A program made the translations under genes and the position numbers. Shown piece after piece: positions 42,475 to 51,203 of a stretch of 64,000 nt of DNA; position 1 is the first letter of the stretch; each line of letters begins with the position of its first letter. The stretch spans positions 1,860,001 to 1,924,000 of the forward strand of contig CP060260.1 of assembly GCA_023898805.1 (NCBI GenBank), written 5' to 3'. The notes below the pieces were generated by a model. That model was not told the origin of the DNA. It saw only the letters and a list, made by a program, of their open reading frames with translations, and ran no database searches. The DNA is from Rhodospirillales bacterium. Lineage in GTDB: Bacteria; Pseudomonadota; Alphaproteobacteria; Micavibrionales; UBA1664.

Positions 42475-43101
42475 ATGATTGGCAAATTGCGCGGCATTAT
42501 CGACCAGATTTCGGGAAACCAGATCATCCTCGACGTGGGCGGGGTGGGATATGTCGTTCAGGCGGGCGCGCGCACGTTGGGCGCCGTCGGCGGCGCGGGC
42601 GAGGGCGCGACCCTGCTGATCGAAACCGTGGTGCGCGAGGACGCGATCACCCTTTACGGCTTTGCCGACGCGGCCGAACGCTTCTGGTTCAAGACCCTGA
42701 CGACGGTACAGGGCGTGGGGCCGAAAGTGGCCCTGTCCATCCTTTCCGCCTGCACGCCGGATCAACTGCAACTGGCGATCGGCGCGCGCGACCACGCGCC
42801 GCTGACGCGGGCCGAGGGCGTGGGCCCGAAACTGGCCCAGCGCATCGTCATGGAACTGAAGGACAAGGCGGTTGCGGCGCTGCCCGCGATCGCGCTGCCC
42901 GCGTCGCCTGAATCGCGGCAAAAACGCGCCAAACCCGCCAACGATGCCGCGAACCATGCCGAGGATGCGGTTTCCGCGCTGGTCAATCTTGGCTATGGGC
43001 GCTCGGACGCGTATCAGGCGGTGAACGCCGTCATGCAGCGCGGCGAGGCAAGCGATCTTTCCGCCATCATCTCTCTTTCACTGAAGGAGATCGCGGCATG
43101 A
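42475..43101 (+). CDS. ruvA: Holliday junction branch migration protein RuvA
   Basis: A 208-residue DNA-binding subunit of the RuvAB motor. The N-terminal OB domain (MIGKLRGIIDQISGNQIIL), the two helix-hairpin-helix motifs (GVGPKVALSIL and GVGPKLAQRIV) and the C-terminal RuvB-binding domain (VSALVNLGYGRSDAYQAV) are all present. It overlaps ruvB by ATGA. Confidence 0.96.
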   Translation: MIGKLRGIIDQISGNQIILDVGGVGYVVQAGARTLGAVGGAGEGATLLIETVVREDAITLYGFADAAERFWFKTLTTVQGVGPKVALSILSACTPDQLQLAIGARDHAPLTRAEGVGPKLAQRIVMELKDKAVAALPAIALPASPESRQKRAKPANDAANHAEDAVSALVNLGYGRSDAYQAVNAVMQRGEASDLSAIISLSLKEIAA

Positions 43102-44123
43102 GGGCCGAGGCGCTGAACGTCGAAAAACAGAATGGCGATGCCGAGGACGTGGCCCTGCGTCCGCGCGCGCTGGCCGAATTCACCGGCCAGAAACAGGCGC
43201 GCGAGAATCTGGCCGTGTTCATCGCCGCCGCGAAAAAAAGGGGCGAGGCGCTGGACCACGTCCTGCTGCACGGCCCGCCGGGGTTGGGCAAGACGACTTT
43301 GGCCCAGATCGTCGCGCGCGAACTGGGCGTCGGGTTCAAGGCAACCTCAGGCCCCGTCATTGCGCGGGCGGGCGATCTGGCCGCGATCCTGACCAATCTG
43401 CAACCGATGGACGTGTTGTTCATCGACGAGATTCACCGCCTCAACCCGGTGGTCGAGGAAATCCTGTACCCCGCGATGGAGGACCGCAAACTCGACATCA
43501 TGATCGGCGAGGGGCCGTCCGCCCGCAGCGTCCAGATCGACCTGCCGCCCTTTACGCTGGTGGCGGCGACGACGCGTTCGGGCCTGCTGACCACGCCATT
43601 GCGCGAACGCTTCGGCATTCCGCTGCGTCTGGAATTTTATACCCACGACGAACTGACGGGCATCGTCGCCCGCGCCGCGAACATTCTGGGCGCACCGCTC
43701 GATACCACCGGCGCGCGCGAAATCGCCCGCCGCGCGCGTGGCACCCCGCGCATTGCCGGAAGGCTGGTGCGCCGCGTGCGCGACTTCGCGCAGGTCGGCG
43801 GCCATGCGCTGATCACCGCGTCCGTGGCCGATGACGCGCTGCGCCGCCTTGATATCGACGCGGGCGGATTGGACGCGATGGACCGGCGTTATCTGGCCAC
43901 CATTGTCGATCATTACGACGGCGGGCCGGTGGGCATCGAAACGATGGCCGCGACCTTGTCCGAGGAACGCGACGTGATCGAGGACGTGATCGAACCCTAT
44001 CTGATCCAGCAGGGCCTGATCCAGCGCACCCCGCGCGGCCGCTGCGTCGCGGCGGGCGGTTACCGCGCGCTGGGCCGCGAGGCACCCGCGCGCCCCGCCG
44101 CGTCCGACCTGTTTACGGAATAA
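43098..44123 (+). CDS. ruvB: Holliday junction DNA helicase RuvB
   Basis: A 341-residue AAA+ ATPase that drives branch migration with RuvA. Walker A is GPPGLGKT (about 56-63), Walker B LFIDEIHRL, sensor I region AATTRSG, and the Arg finger region LLTTPLRERFGIPLRL. The C-terminal winged helix (YLIQQGLIQRTPRGR) is intact. The ATG overlaps the ruvA stop. Confidence 0.97.
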   Translation: MRAEALNVEKQNGDAEDVALRPRALAEFTGQKQARENLAVFIAAAKKRGEALDHVLLHGPPGLGKTTLAQIVARELGVGFKATSGPVIARAGDLAAILTNLQPMDVLFIDEIHRLNPVVEEILYPAMEDRKLDIMIGEGPSARSVQIDLPPFTLVAATTRSGLLTTPLRERFGIPLRLEFYTHDELTGIVARAANILGAPLDTTGAREIARRARGTPRIAGRLVRRVRDFAQVGGHALITASVADDALRRLDIDAGGLDAMDRRYLATIVDHYDGGPVGIETMAATLSEERDVIEDVIEPYLIQQGLIQRTPRGRCVAAGGYRALGREAPARPAASDLFTE

Positions 44124-44160
44124 TTTGCATAAGCAAAAAAACTTGTGCAAGCTGCTTGGC

Positions 44161-44856
44161 ATGTCTGTCATCACGCTTACTGATCCGCGCCCCGAAGCCA
44201 TCGCGGGCATAATCGCGCATATGGGCGTGAATGCCCTGCACGTCACCAACGGCACCTATGCCTATGCCCGCGAACAGATCCTGCCGACGATGCTGGCGGG
44301 TTTTAAGTTTATCGACGATCGGTTTTTAAACGACGGCGCGGGGTTGTTGATCGCGGTCAATTCCGACGCGTCGATGCGCGACATGCTGGCCGCGAAGGGC
44401 GCAGGCGCGGAAGAATTCGCAAATCTGGAACCGCAGGATGAGCGTGCGGCCAAGGTCGCCCCCGCGCTGGCGGCGCAGTTTCCGGGGCGTCGTGTCTTTG
44501 TCTGCTTTTATGACCAAGCCGACCCGCGCGATCTGTATTTCGGTTTGTATCAGTCAGCGCGGGTATGTCTGCGCTCGCTGCAAAAATGGGGTTATGGTGC
44601 TGCCAGAACCTCGAAGCCCATACTGGGTGCCGAATATTTTGAAAATGTCTTCAGCTTCCCTTTGCCGCAATCCGTGGCGGGCCTAATGCCGGTCGCGTGG
44701 GACGTCACGCCGGAAGGCGCCACGCGCAGAGACTATCTTGCCGTCGACCTGACCCGCGCGGTGGGCCGCCATGGCCGCCCCTATATTTCCGCCGGCAATC
44801 AGGTGCTGTTTCCAGTCCTGGGCCCCGCCGCGCGCCCCGCGGCCCTGAAGCTTTAA
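44161..44856 (+). CDS. Degenerate nucleotidyltransferase-like protein
   Basis: A 231-residue protein. Residues about 45-70 read GLLIAVNSDASMRDML, very like the IVAVNSDASVRRL segment of HldE/RfaE-type cytidylyl/adenylyltransferases. FVCFYDQADPRDLYF later resembles their FxEDTP region, and QDERAAKVAPAL fits the intervening helix. The nucleotide-binding HxGH motif is not visible in the N-terminus, so activity is doubtful. ATG 44161 was chosen; an ATG at 44125 opens a longer frame. It follows ruvB by 37 bp. The function is unknown; the family link is my inference from motifs. Confidence 0.6.
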   Translation: MSVITLTDPRPEAIAGIIAHMGVNALHVTNGTYAYAREQILPTMLAGFKFIDDRFLNDGAGLLIAVNSDASMRDMLAAKGAGAEEFANLEPQDERAAKVAPALAAQFPGRRVFVCFYDQADPRDLYFGLYQSARVCLRSLQKWGYGAARTSKPILGAEYFENVFSFPLPQSVAGLMPVAWDVTPEGATRRDYLAVDLTRAVGRHGRPYISAGNQVLFPVLGPAARPAALKL

Positions 44857-44872
44857 GGGCACCCATCTTCCT

Positions 44873-44945
44873 GTCATGGCGAGGAGGGGTCGAAGCCCCC
44901 ATTCCCTTTCATCACTGCGAGGAGGGCGAAGCAATGATGGCATGC
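44873..44945. repeat. Dispersed intergenic repeat, two half copies
   Basis: Left half GTCATGGCGAGGAGGGGTCG, right half CACTGCGAGGAGGGCGAAGC, both like the left arm of the CATTGCGAGG family. It lies between convergent genes. Confidence 0.6.
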
Positions 44946-44962
44946 GCAAAAAGTTTTTCGGA

Positions 44963-45616
44963 TCAGACCATGGCGGGCGCGGTTCCTGCCGACAGCTTTG
45001 CCCGGACCCTGTTATGCGCTTCTATTCTGTCCCAGTGCGCCGCAACGCGATGCCGTGTCTTGGTTCCCACATAACCGGGCAGCAAATCGGCGTGACGCGC
45101 CCACACATCGGCCAGCTTCGCCCTGTCCGATATCCCAAGAATGGCGCAAAGCCGGGCCATGTCGCGGATATCCTTTGGCTCGACCCAGGGAAACTCGCGC
45201 AAAAGCTTGAGTGCGAGCTGCGGTTCAGGTTTAAGCAGATGGACGCGCAAATTCGGCTGACGCAAAAAGCGGGCGGGCAGGGGCGCGAAATAGCGGTCCC
45301 GTTCGGCGACAAACGGCTCAAGGGACACCGGGTTGAGATGCAGCCATTCGCCCGGATTTATGGGCTTCAGGCGCCGCATCACGCCAATGTCACGGGCGGC
45401 CCAGCCCATTTCTATGCGCGTTTCTCCATCCGCGACATAGGCGTCGATGTCGCGCGCGACGCGGGTGAAGGTTTCAGACAGACAAAAACCGGCCCCGCCG
45501 AAAACATGCATGTCCACAGGTCCCGGAATCATTGGGGCAATCCCTTGCGCAAGGTCGTCCAGTAGCGTCAGTATGGTGCGGCGGGTCAGGATTTGTTTTT
45601 GCATGGCCTGGTTCAA
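44963..45616 (-). CDS. Nucleotidyltransferase-like protein (DUF6036-like)
   Basis: A 217-residue cytoplasmic protein. HVFGGAGFCLSETFTRVARDIDAYVAD near residues 37-63 resembles the GG...R.T.DID core of minimal nucleotidyltransferases such as DUF6036 proteins, which are often linked to toxin or abortive-infection modules. The rest has a helical region (LALKLLREFPWVEPKDIRDMARL) common in that family. No partner antitoxin is adjacent. It sits head to head with ybgC (start 45634). The family call is moderate; the substrate is unknown. Confidence 0.6.
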   Translation of the reverse strand: MNQAMQKQILTRRTILTLLDDLAQGIAPMIPGPVDMHVFGGAGFCLSETFTRVARDIDAYVADGETRIEMGWAARDIGVMRRLKPINPGEWLHLNPVSLEPFVAERDRYFAPLPARFLRQPNLRVHLLKPEPQLALKLLREFPWVEPKDIRDMARLCAILGISDRAKLADVWARHADLLPGYVGTKTRHRVAAHWDRIEAHNRVRAKLSAGTAPAMV

Positions 45617-45633
45617 TCGTTTGCTGGAACATT

Positions 45634-46056
45634 ATGAAAAAAGATAATCGGGCGCAACAAATTTTCACCCACCCCGTGCGCATCTATTACGAGGACACGG
45701 ACGCAGGCGGAATCGTCTATCACGCCAGTTTCCTGCGCTTTACCGAACGTGGGCGCTCCGAATTCCTGCGTGCCCACGGTATCAACAATTCCGACCTTTT
45801 GCCCGGCCATGGCTTTCACTTCGTGGTGCGGCATATCGCGATCGATTATCTGGCGCCGGGGCGGCTGGACGACGAACTGGTCGTGGAAACAAGTGTTGTT
45901 GACCTTGGAAATGCCTCATTTACCATGCAACAAACGATCACACGGGACGGGCAGGCCATCGCCGACATGAAGGTGGTGCTGGTCTGCGTCAACGCCGCCG
46001 GCAAGGCGGTGCGCGTCCCCGAAATGCTGCGCACCATACTGGAAGCCAAAGGATAA
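45634..46056 (+). CDS. ybgC: YbgC-type acyl-CoA thioesterase (Tol-Pal associated)
   Basis: A 140-residue hotdog-fold thioesterase. The catalytic block YYEDTDAGGIVYHASFLRF is complete, including the Asp. ATG 45634 begins MKKDNRAQQIF; the longer frame upstream is antisense to the 44963 gene. It opens the tol cluster, 6 bp before tolQ, as in most proteobacteria. Confidence 0.94.
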   Translation: MKKDNRAQQIFTHPVRIYYEDTDAGGIVYHASFLRFTERGRSEFLRAHGINNSDLLPGHGFHFVVRHIAIDYLAPGRLDDELVVETSVVDLGNASFTMQQTITRDGQAIADMKVVLVCVNAAGKAVRVPEMLRTILEAKG

Positions 46057-46062
46057 ACACCC

Positions 46063-46815
46063 ATGACCGCCGCCGCCACCATCCCCGACCGCGCCGTCGA
46101 CGCTGCCGTACTGGCCGGTTCCGTTTCGCACAATCTTTCACCCTTCGGCCTGTTCTGGAACGCGGACATCATCGGCAAATGCGTGATCCTGATGCTGATC
46201 ACGGCCTCGATCTGGTGCTGGGCGATCATTTTCGACAAGCTGCGCACGCTCAAGGCCACGCGCCGCCGCGCCGACAAGTTCGAAGAGGCGTTCTGGTCCG
46301 GCGAACCGCTGGACAAGCTGTACGAACGCGTGCGCCAGTCGCGCCCGGACCCGATTTTGAAAACCTTCCTCGCGGGGATGGAGGAATGGCGCCTTGGCAT
46401 GTCCGATAACAAGGGTGCGGGGTCCGAGGCGCTGGGCACCAACCTGCAACAACGTATCGAACGCGCGATGTCGGTGATGATCGGGCGCGAGATGGAAAAA
46501 CTCGAACGCTCGATGACCTTTCTGGCCAATGTCGGCTCCGCCGCGCCGTTCATCGGCCTGTTCGGCACGGTGTGGGGCATCATGCGCTCCTTCACCGCCA
46601 TCGCGGGGTCCAAGAACGCCTCGCTCGCGGTCGTCGCGCCCGGTATCGCCGAGGCGCTGTTTGCCACCGCCATCGGCCTTGTCGCGGCCATTCCGGCGGT
46701 GATCGCGTACAACAAATTTTCCTCCGACCTCAACCGTTATAACGACCGGTTGGAAAATTTCGCGACCGAATTCTCGGCCATTCTTGGCCGCCATTTGACT
46801 TCAAGGACGAAATAA
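46063..46815 (+). CDS. tolQ: TolQ inner-membrane motor subunit
   Basis: A 250-residue three-helix protein forming, with TolR, the proton channel that energises TolA. The first helix is near residues 40-60 (CVILMLITASIWCWAIIF), and the two others carry NVGSAAPFIGLFGTVWGIM and VAPGIAEALFATAIGLVAAIPAV, the channel-lining signature. It ends immediately before tolR. Confidence 0.95.
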   Translation: MTAAATIPDRAVDAAVLAGSVSHNLSPFGLFWNADIIGKCVILMLITASIWCWAIIFDKLRTLKATRRRADKFEEAFWSGEPLDKLYERVRQSRPDPILKTFLAGMEEWRLGMSDNKGAGSEALGTNLQQRIERAMSVMIGREMEKLERSMTFLANVGSAAPFIGLFGTVWGIMRSFTAIAGSKNASLAVVAPGIAEALFATAIGLVAAIPAVIAYNKFSSDLNRYNDRLENFATEFSAILGRHLTSRTK

Positions 46816-47262
46816 ATGGCGTTCAAGGTCGCGCAGAAAAGCAGGGGCGGGCGTCACCGCCGCAGCGTGTCCGCTGAAATCAACGTCACGCCGCTGGTCG
46901 ACGTGATGCTGGTGCTGCTGGTGATTTTCATGGCCACCGCGCCGATGCTTTCGGCGGGCGTGCCGGTGGACATTCCGGAATCGCAGGCCGGCGCGATTCA
47001 CGAGGACGATCAAGGCCCGATCGAGGTGGCGTTGACCGCCACCGGCCAGATTTACGTGGGCGAAACCCCGGTGACGCAGGACCGGCTGATCGAGCTTCTG
47101 GAAGCGATGACCAAGGACAACCCGGACCGCCGCATTTTCCTGCGCGCGGACAAGGAACTGAATTACGGCGACGTGATGCGCACGCTGGGTGCGATGAATG
47201 CGGCGGGCTTCGGCAAAATCGCCCTGATCACCCAGCAAGGCGTGACCGCCCCCCGCAAATAA
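46816..47262 (+). CDS. tolR: TolR ExbD-like motor subunit
   Basis: A 148-residue protein with one N-terminal helix holding the channel Asp (INVTPLVDVMLVLLVIFM) and a periplasmic domain (YVGETPVTQDRLIELLEAM). It starts next to the tolQ stop and lies before tolA. Confidence 0.95.
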   Translation: MAFKVAQKSRGGRHRRSVSAEINVTPLVDVMLVLLVIFMATAPMLSAGVPVDIPESQAGAIHEDDQGPIEVALTATGQIYVGETPVTQDRLIELLEAMTKDNPDRRIFLRADKELNYGDVMRTLGAMNAAGFGKIALITQQGVTAPRK

Positions 47263-47323
47263 TGGATTTTTGACCCAAAACGACCCAAATCAGGCCATAA
47301 TCGGCGTTTAGGCTATACCACGC

Positions 47324-48283
47324 ATGAACATCACCGCCACGGCCATGTCAGGACCAGAAAGAAACGCGCAGGCGCGCTCCATGCGCTCGCCGCTGATGGC
47401 GTCGCTGGTTTTTCACCTGTTTCTGATTTTGCTGTTTTCGGGGGCGTTCTTCTTTTTCTCCAAACCCACGGTCGTGCCGGACGAACCGATGGCCGTCGAA
47501 ATCCTGCCCGTGGCTGACACGGCGCAAAGCAACGTGGCCGCGCCCGTCGCCCGCGAAATGCCGAAGGTCGAACCGAAGGAGGTCAAGGACGAACCCCCGC
47601 CGATGCCCAAGGCGACTGAGCAAAAAATCACCCCCAAAGCGGAAAAGCCCAAGCCCACGCCCAAGGTGGAATCCGACAAGTTCGAGGAAATTCGCCCCAA
47701 GGACGCGCCCAAACCGGTGAAAAAGGCCGAAATCGCCGAGAAAAAGGCACCGCCGCCCAAGCCGGTCAAACAGCCGGAAGTCAAAAAACCGGCCGAGGCG
47801 AAAAAGGATGAGGTCAAGAAAGACCAACCCAAGGAGGAGGACGCCGAGCAGTTTTCCTCCGTCCTGAAAAACCTTGTCGGGTCCGAGGATGCGCCCCCGC
47901 AACCCGACAGCGTTCCGCGCGACACCCCGCGTCAGGCGCCGCAACTGACCGCGCCCGCGCCGCTGGGCCAGCAGCTTACGATGTCCGAGATGGACGCGCT
48001 GCGCAGCCAGCTTGCCCAATGCTGGAACGTCATTGCCGGTGCGCGCGACGCCCAGAATCTGGTGGTCGACGTTGACGTCACCGTGGCCGCCGACCGCACC
48101 CTGATCGACGCCAAGGTGTCGGACCAGCTGCGTTATAATGCCGACCCGCTGTTCCGTGCCGCGGCGGATTCCGCGCTGCGCGCCCTGCGCGCGCCGGGTT
48201 GCACGCCGCTTGACCTGCCCCCCGGCAAATACGACCAGTGGAAATCGATGACTATTTCTTTCGACCCCAAAAACATGTTTTGA
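47324..48283 (+). CDS. tolA: TolA-like periplasm-spanning protein
   Basis: A 319-residue protein: one N-terminal helix (about 28-47, LVFHLFLILLFSGAFFFF), a long Lys/Pro/Glu-rich arm (about 85-170) and a small C-terminal domain (about 210-319, LAQCWNVIAGARDAQNL). The arm is Pro/Lys-rich and not the Ala/Lys helix of E. coli TolA. An ATG at 47345 (MSGPERN) is an alternative start. It links the TolQR motor to the outer membrane. Confidence 0.88.
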   Translation: MNITATAMSGPERNAQARSMRSPLMASLVFHLFLILLFSGAFFFFSKPTVVPDEPMAVEILPVADTAQSNVAAPVAREMPKVEPKEVKDEPPPMPKATEQKITPKAEKPKPTPKVESDKFEEIRPKDAPKPVKKAEIAEKKAPPPKPVKQPEVKKPAEAKKDEVKKDQPKEEDAEQFSSVLKNLVGSEDAPPQPDSVPRDTPRQAPQLTAPAPLGQQLTMSEMDALRSQLAQCWNVIAGARDAQNLVVDVDVTVAADRTLIDAKVSDQLRYNADPLFRAAADSALRALRAPGCTPLDLPPGKYDQWKSMTISFDPKNMF

Positions 48284-48354
48284 CGTTGGTTGGCGCGCGC
48301 CGCAAGGCGGCTGAATAACACACCCGCTTAAAATGATTTGTTATCGGCTTCGTC

Positions 48355-48466
48355 CGTCATACCCCGGCTTGTCCGGGGTATCCATCGCGACACCACGTCA
48401 GACGCAAGCCAAGTCAGGCGCCGACGCCACACGATGAACTCCCCGCCTTCGCGGGAAATGACGGGC
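48355..48466. repeat. Intergenic repeat (CGTCAT...ATGACG type)
   Basis: CCGTCATACCCCGGCTTGTC, then CGGGGTATCCATCG, later CTCCCCGCCTTCGCGGG and AAATGACGGGCACGGG. It resembles the 50587 copy and differs in core from the CATTGCGAGG family. It lies between tolA and tolB, so it is in their leader. Confidence 0.6.
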
Positions 48467-48577
48467 ACGGGGAATCACGGGAACGTGATCTTGAGGACAA
48501 AACGCCCACGGCGTTTCATATTCTGGTCATACTTCCCCGATATCGCTAGGATGACAAAACCTATGAGGATTCGCCCG

Positions 48578-49891
48578 ATGCGTAGATTCGCCGCCCTGTT
48601 CGTTTTCCTGTTGGCCCTGATGCCGCTTGCCGCCCGTGCCGAGCTGAAGGTCAGCGTTACACAAGGCCGGGTCGAGCCGATGCCGATCGCCATTTCGCCC
48701 TTTATCGGCGACGGGCCCAACGCCGCGCTGGGCAAGCAGATTTCCGACGTTGTTTCGCACGATCTTGAATCCTCGGCCCTGTTCCGTCCGGTCAACCCGG
48801 CTTCCTTCATTCAGGACGCGCGTTCCGCCGCGCTGGACGGTCCGCGCTTTGCCGACTGGAAACCATTGAATACGCAGGCGCTGGTGACCGGCGCCGTTAC
48901 TGCCGCGCCGGATGGCCGCCTGCGCGTCGAATTCCGCCTGTGGGACGTCTATGCCGAAAATCAGGTCGACGGCATGGCCTATACCACGACGCCCCAGAAC
49001 TGGCGGCGCATCGCGCATATCATCGCCGACAATATCTTCAAGCGTCTGACGGGCGAGGAAGGGTATTTCGACACCCGCATCGTCTATATCGCGGAAAGCG
49101 GCCCGTACAATAACCGCGTCAAGCGTCTGGCGATCATGGATCAGGACGGGGCCAACCACCGTTATCTGACCGACGGGTCGTATATGGTCCTGACCCCGCG
49201 CTTTTCACCCAACGCGCAGGAAATCACCTATCTGGCCTATGTCAACAACCGCCCGCGCGTGTACCTGTACAATATCGACACCGGGCGGCAGGAGGTTCTG
49301 GGCGATTTCCCCGGCATGAGCTTCGCGCCGCGCTTCTCGCCCGACGGCAACGCGGTGGCCATGTCGCTCGCCACCAACGGCAATACGGACATTTACCTGA
49401 TGGATCTGCGTACCCGCCAGCTCCGCCAGATCACCAACAACCCGTCGATCGAAACCGCCGCCAGCTTTTCGCCCGACGGTCGGCGCATTGCGTTTGAATC
49501 CGACCGTTCCGGCAAACAGCAAATCTACACCATGAATGCCGACGGTTCGAACCAGCAACGCATCACCTTCGGCGATGGTCGCTATGGCAACCCGGTCTGG
49601 AGTCCGCGCGGCGATTTGATCGCCTTTACCAAGATGCAGGGCGGCAAATTCTATATCGGCGTGATCAAGCCGGACGGAACGGGCGAACGCCTGATTACCT
49701 CCGCCTATCACGTCGAGGGGCCGTCATGGGCACCCAACGGCCGCTACCTGATTTATTTCAAGGAATTGCCCAACGCGACCGGCGGACGTACGTCAAAGGC
49801 CTATATGATCGACCTGACCGGGTATAACGAACGCCAACTGCCCACGCCGGGGGATGCCTCGGACCCGGCTTGGTCGCCGCTCAACCCCTAA
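48578..49891 (+). CDS. tolB: TolB beta-propeller translocation protein
   Basis: A 437-residue periplasmic protein: signal peptide (MRRFAALFVFLLALMPLAARA), an N-terminal alpha/beta domain and a six-bladed WD40-like PD40 propeller with repeated FSPDG...DIY motifs (for example FAPRFSPDGNAVAMSL, AASFSPDGRRIAFESD, NPVWSPRGDLIAFT). GAGGA 8 bp before ATG 48578 supports this start. No pal gene follows; an unknown protein takes its place. Confidence 0.95.
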   Translation: MRRFAALFVFLLALMPLAARAELKVSVTQGRVEPMPIAISPFIGDGPNAALGKQISDVVSHDLESSALFRPVNPASFIQDARSAALDGPRFADWKPLNTQALVTGAVTAAPDGRLRVEFRLWDVYAENQVDGMAYTTTPQNWRRIAHIIADNIFKRLTGEEGYFDTRIVYIAESGPYNNRVKRLAIMDQDGANHRYLTDGSYMVLTPRFSPNAQEITYLAYVNNRPRVYLYNIDTGRQEVLGDFPGMSFAPRFSPDGNAVAMSLATNGNTDIYLMDLRTRQLRQITNNPSIETAASFSPDGRRIAFESDRSGKQQIYTMNADGSNQQRITFGDGRYGNPVWSPRGDLIAFTKMQGGKFYIGVIKPDGTGERLITSAYHVEGPSWAPNGRYLIYFKELPNATGGRTSKAYMIDLTGYNERQLPTPGDASDPAWSPLNP

Positions 49892-49905
49892 AAGCGCAAT
49901 TATAT

Positions 49906-49934
49906 TTGACATAATCAAAAAAATGTCATAAAAA
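49906..49934 (+). promoter_or_regulatory. Candidate promoter with TGACAT...ATGTCA repeat
   Basis: TTGACA (49906-49911), a 17-bp spacer starting TAATCAAAAAAA, then TAAAAA (49929-49934). TGACAT and ATGTCA form an inverted repeat across the spacer. The next gene starts at 49959, leaving a leader of about 18 nt. Confidence 0.5.
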
Positions 49935-49958
49935 TGCCTGTCAAAAAAAGGGCAGGCC

Positions 49959-50552
49959 ATGATTGCGAGAATAGTAGACGGCGCGGAATCCGATCCGCAA
50001 TTCGATCCGGAAAAAACGCTCAAAGGTTATACAGCAAAGCAAATCGAAGAAATCCGTAAAGACGGCATTTTCACGGGCTATCATCAGGCCGGACAGGAGC
50101 ATCGCGCGAATTTCCGGCGCCAAATGATTGCTTCCGTGTTTAGCGCGGGCGCGTTGGCGCTTGCCGCCGGCCTGAGCATCGGTTATTTCATGCGTCCGGC
50201 GCGGGTTTCCGCACCTGAAGCAGCCCCCAAAATAACGAAAACGCAAACGCAAGCGCAAGCGCAAGCGGCCAGACCGGCAATCGCTACGCTTACGCCGCGC
50301 GGCTGTTTCGGCGTTGCTGCGGGCTTCATCCCGGCGCCGGCGGCTGATTTCTCGACCTACACACTGCGCCGTCAAATTGACGATCGAGAAGCCCTAAAAT
50401 CTACACCGAACGATACCGCGCCTGCCGCGAAAGCCCCTGCCGCGCCGGCGCCCGCCCAATGGCTGCTGCTGGACGCGAAATGGCCGCATAAGCCGGCGTT
50501 TGGCGGCTATCGCACGGCCATCTCGGTACCGGGGAATTTTCCCAGACTTTAG
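49959..50552 (+). CDS. Unknown membrane-anchored protein after tolB
   Basis: A 197-residue protein. The first 50 residues are charged and cytoplasmic-like (PEKTLKGYTAKQIEEIRKDG). A membrane helix lies near 57-75 (VFSAGALALAAGLSIGYFM), then a TQ/AQ repeat run and an Ala/Pro-rich linker, and a short C-terminal end with KWPHKPAFGGYRT. This is a single-pass protein with its C-terminus probably periplasmic. No family is recognised; the position after tolB hints at an envelope role, but it has its own promoter. Confidence 0.65.
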   Translation: MIARIVDGAESDPQFDPEKTLKGYTAKQIEEIRKDGIFTGYHQAGQEHRANFRRQMIASVFSAGALALAAGLSIGYFMRPARVSAPEAAPKITKTQTQAQAQAARPAIATLTPRGCFGVAAGFIPAPAADFSTYTLRRQIDDREALKSTPNDTAPAAKAPAAPAPAQWLLLDAKWPHKPAFGGYRTAISVPGNFPRL

Positions 50553-50586
50553 TGTGTTTCCTTTTTAGGATGATGCGGGTTTTGCC

Positions 50587-50625
50587 CGTCATGCCCCGAC
50601 TTGTTCGGGGCATCCACTGCTCCAG
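50587..50625. repeat. Intergenic repeat (CGTCATGCCCCGAC type)
   Basis: CGTCATGCCCCGACTTGTTC and GGGGCATCCA pair into a hairpin. It is a short copy of the type at 48355. It lies between convergent genes. Confidence 0.6.
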
Positions 50626-50678
50626 ATGTCCGGCATCCGTCGTTTCGCGCATACCAAACAATGCGCGCCTGATGACGC

Positions 50679-51170
50679 CTAAAGATTGCGTTCCAGCACC
50701 GGCGTGAACTCGCGGATGACTTCCTCGTATGTCGCGCGCTTGAACGGCACGATCAGCTCGCACACCTGCGCCAGCGGCACCCATTTCCAGTTGGAAAATT
50801 CGGGGTGGACCTTGTCGTACAGGGTGATTTCGTGGTCCTGCCCCAAAAAACGCAGTGCGGCCCAGCGTTGCTCCTGCCCCTTGTACCGCCCGCTCCACAG
50901 CTTGCCCAGCAGGTGGTCGGGCAGATCATAGGTCAGCACCGTGTCGGACACATGCACGACCTCGGCCTTGTCGGTGCCCGTTTCCTCGCGCAATTCGCGG
51001 ATCGCGGCCTGTTCGATGGTTTCGCCTGCGTCGATGCCGCCCTGCGGCATTTGCCATGCGCCCGGGTGGTCCAGTCTTTCCCCGACAAAGACCAGTCCGT
51101 CCGGATTGAACAACACGATGCCGACGGATTGGCGATAGGGCAGCGCCCTTAACTCCTCAATGGTTTTCAT
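50679..51170 (-). CDS. rppH: RNA pyrophosphohydrolase RppH
   Basis: A 163-residue Nudix enzyme that removes pyrophosphate from 5' triphosphate mRNA ends, starting decay. The Nudix box GGIDAGETIEQAAIRELREETGT lies at about 44-66 in full. The start MKTIEELRALPYRQSVGIVLFN and WQMPQGG are typical of RppH. It is last in a minus-strand run from nadD. Confidence 0.94.
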   Translation of the reverse strand: MKTIEELRALPYRQSVGIVLFNPDGLVFVGERLDHPGAWQMPQGGIDAGETIEQAAIRELREETGTDKAEVVHVSDTVLTYDLPDHLLGKLWSGRYKGQEQRWAALRFLGQDHEITLYDKVHPEFSNWKWVPLAQVCELIVPFKRATYEEVIREFTPVLERNL

Positions 51171-51203
51171 GGGGCAGAAGGATAGGCCCGCAAGCGCCTT
51201 TAA

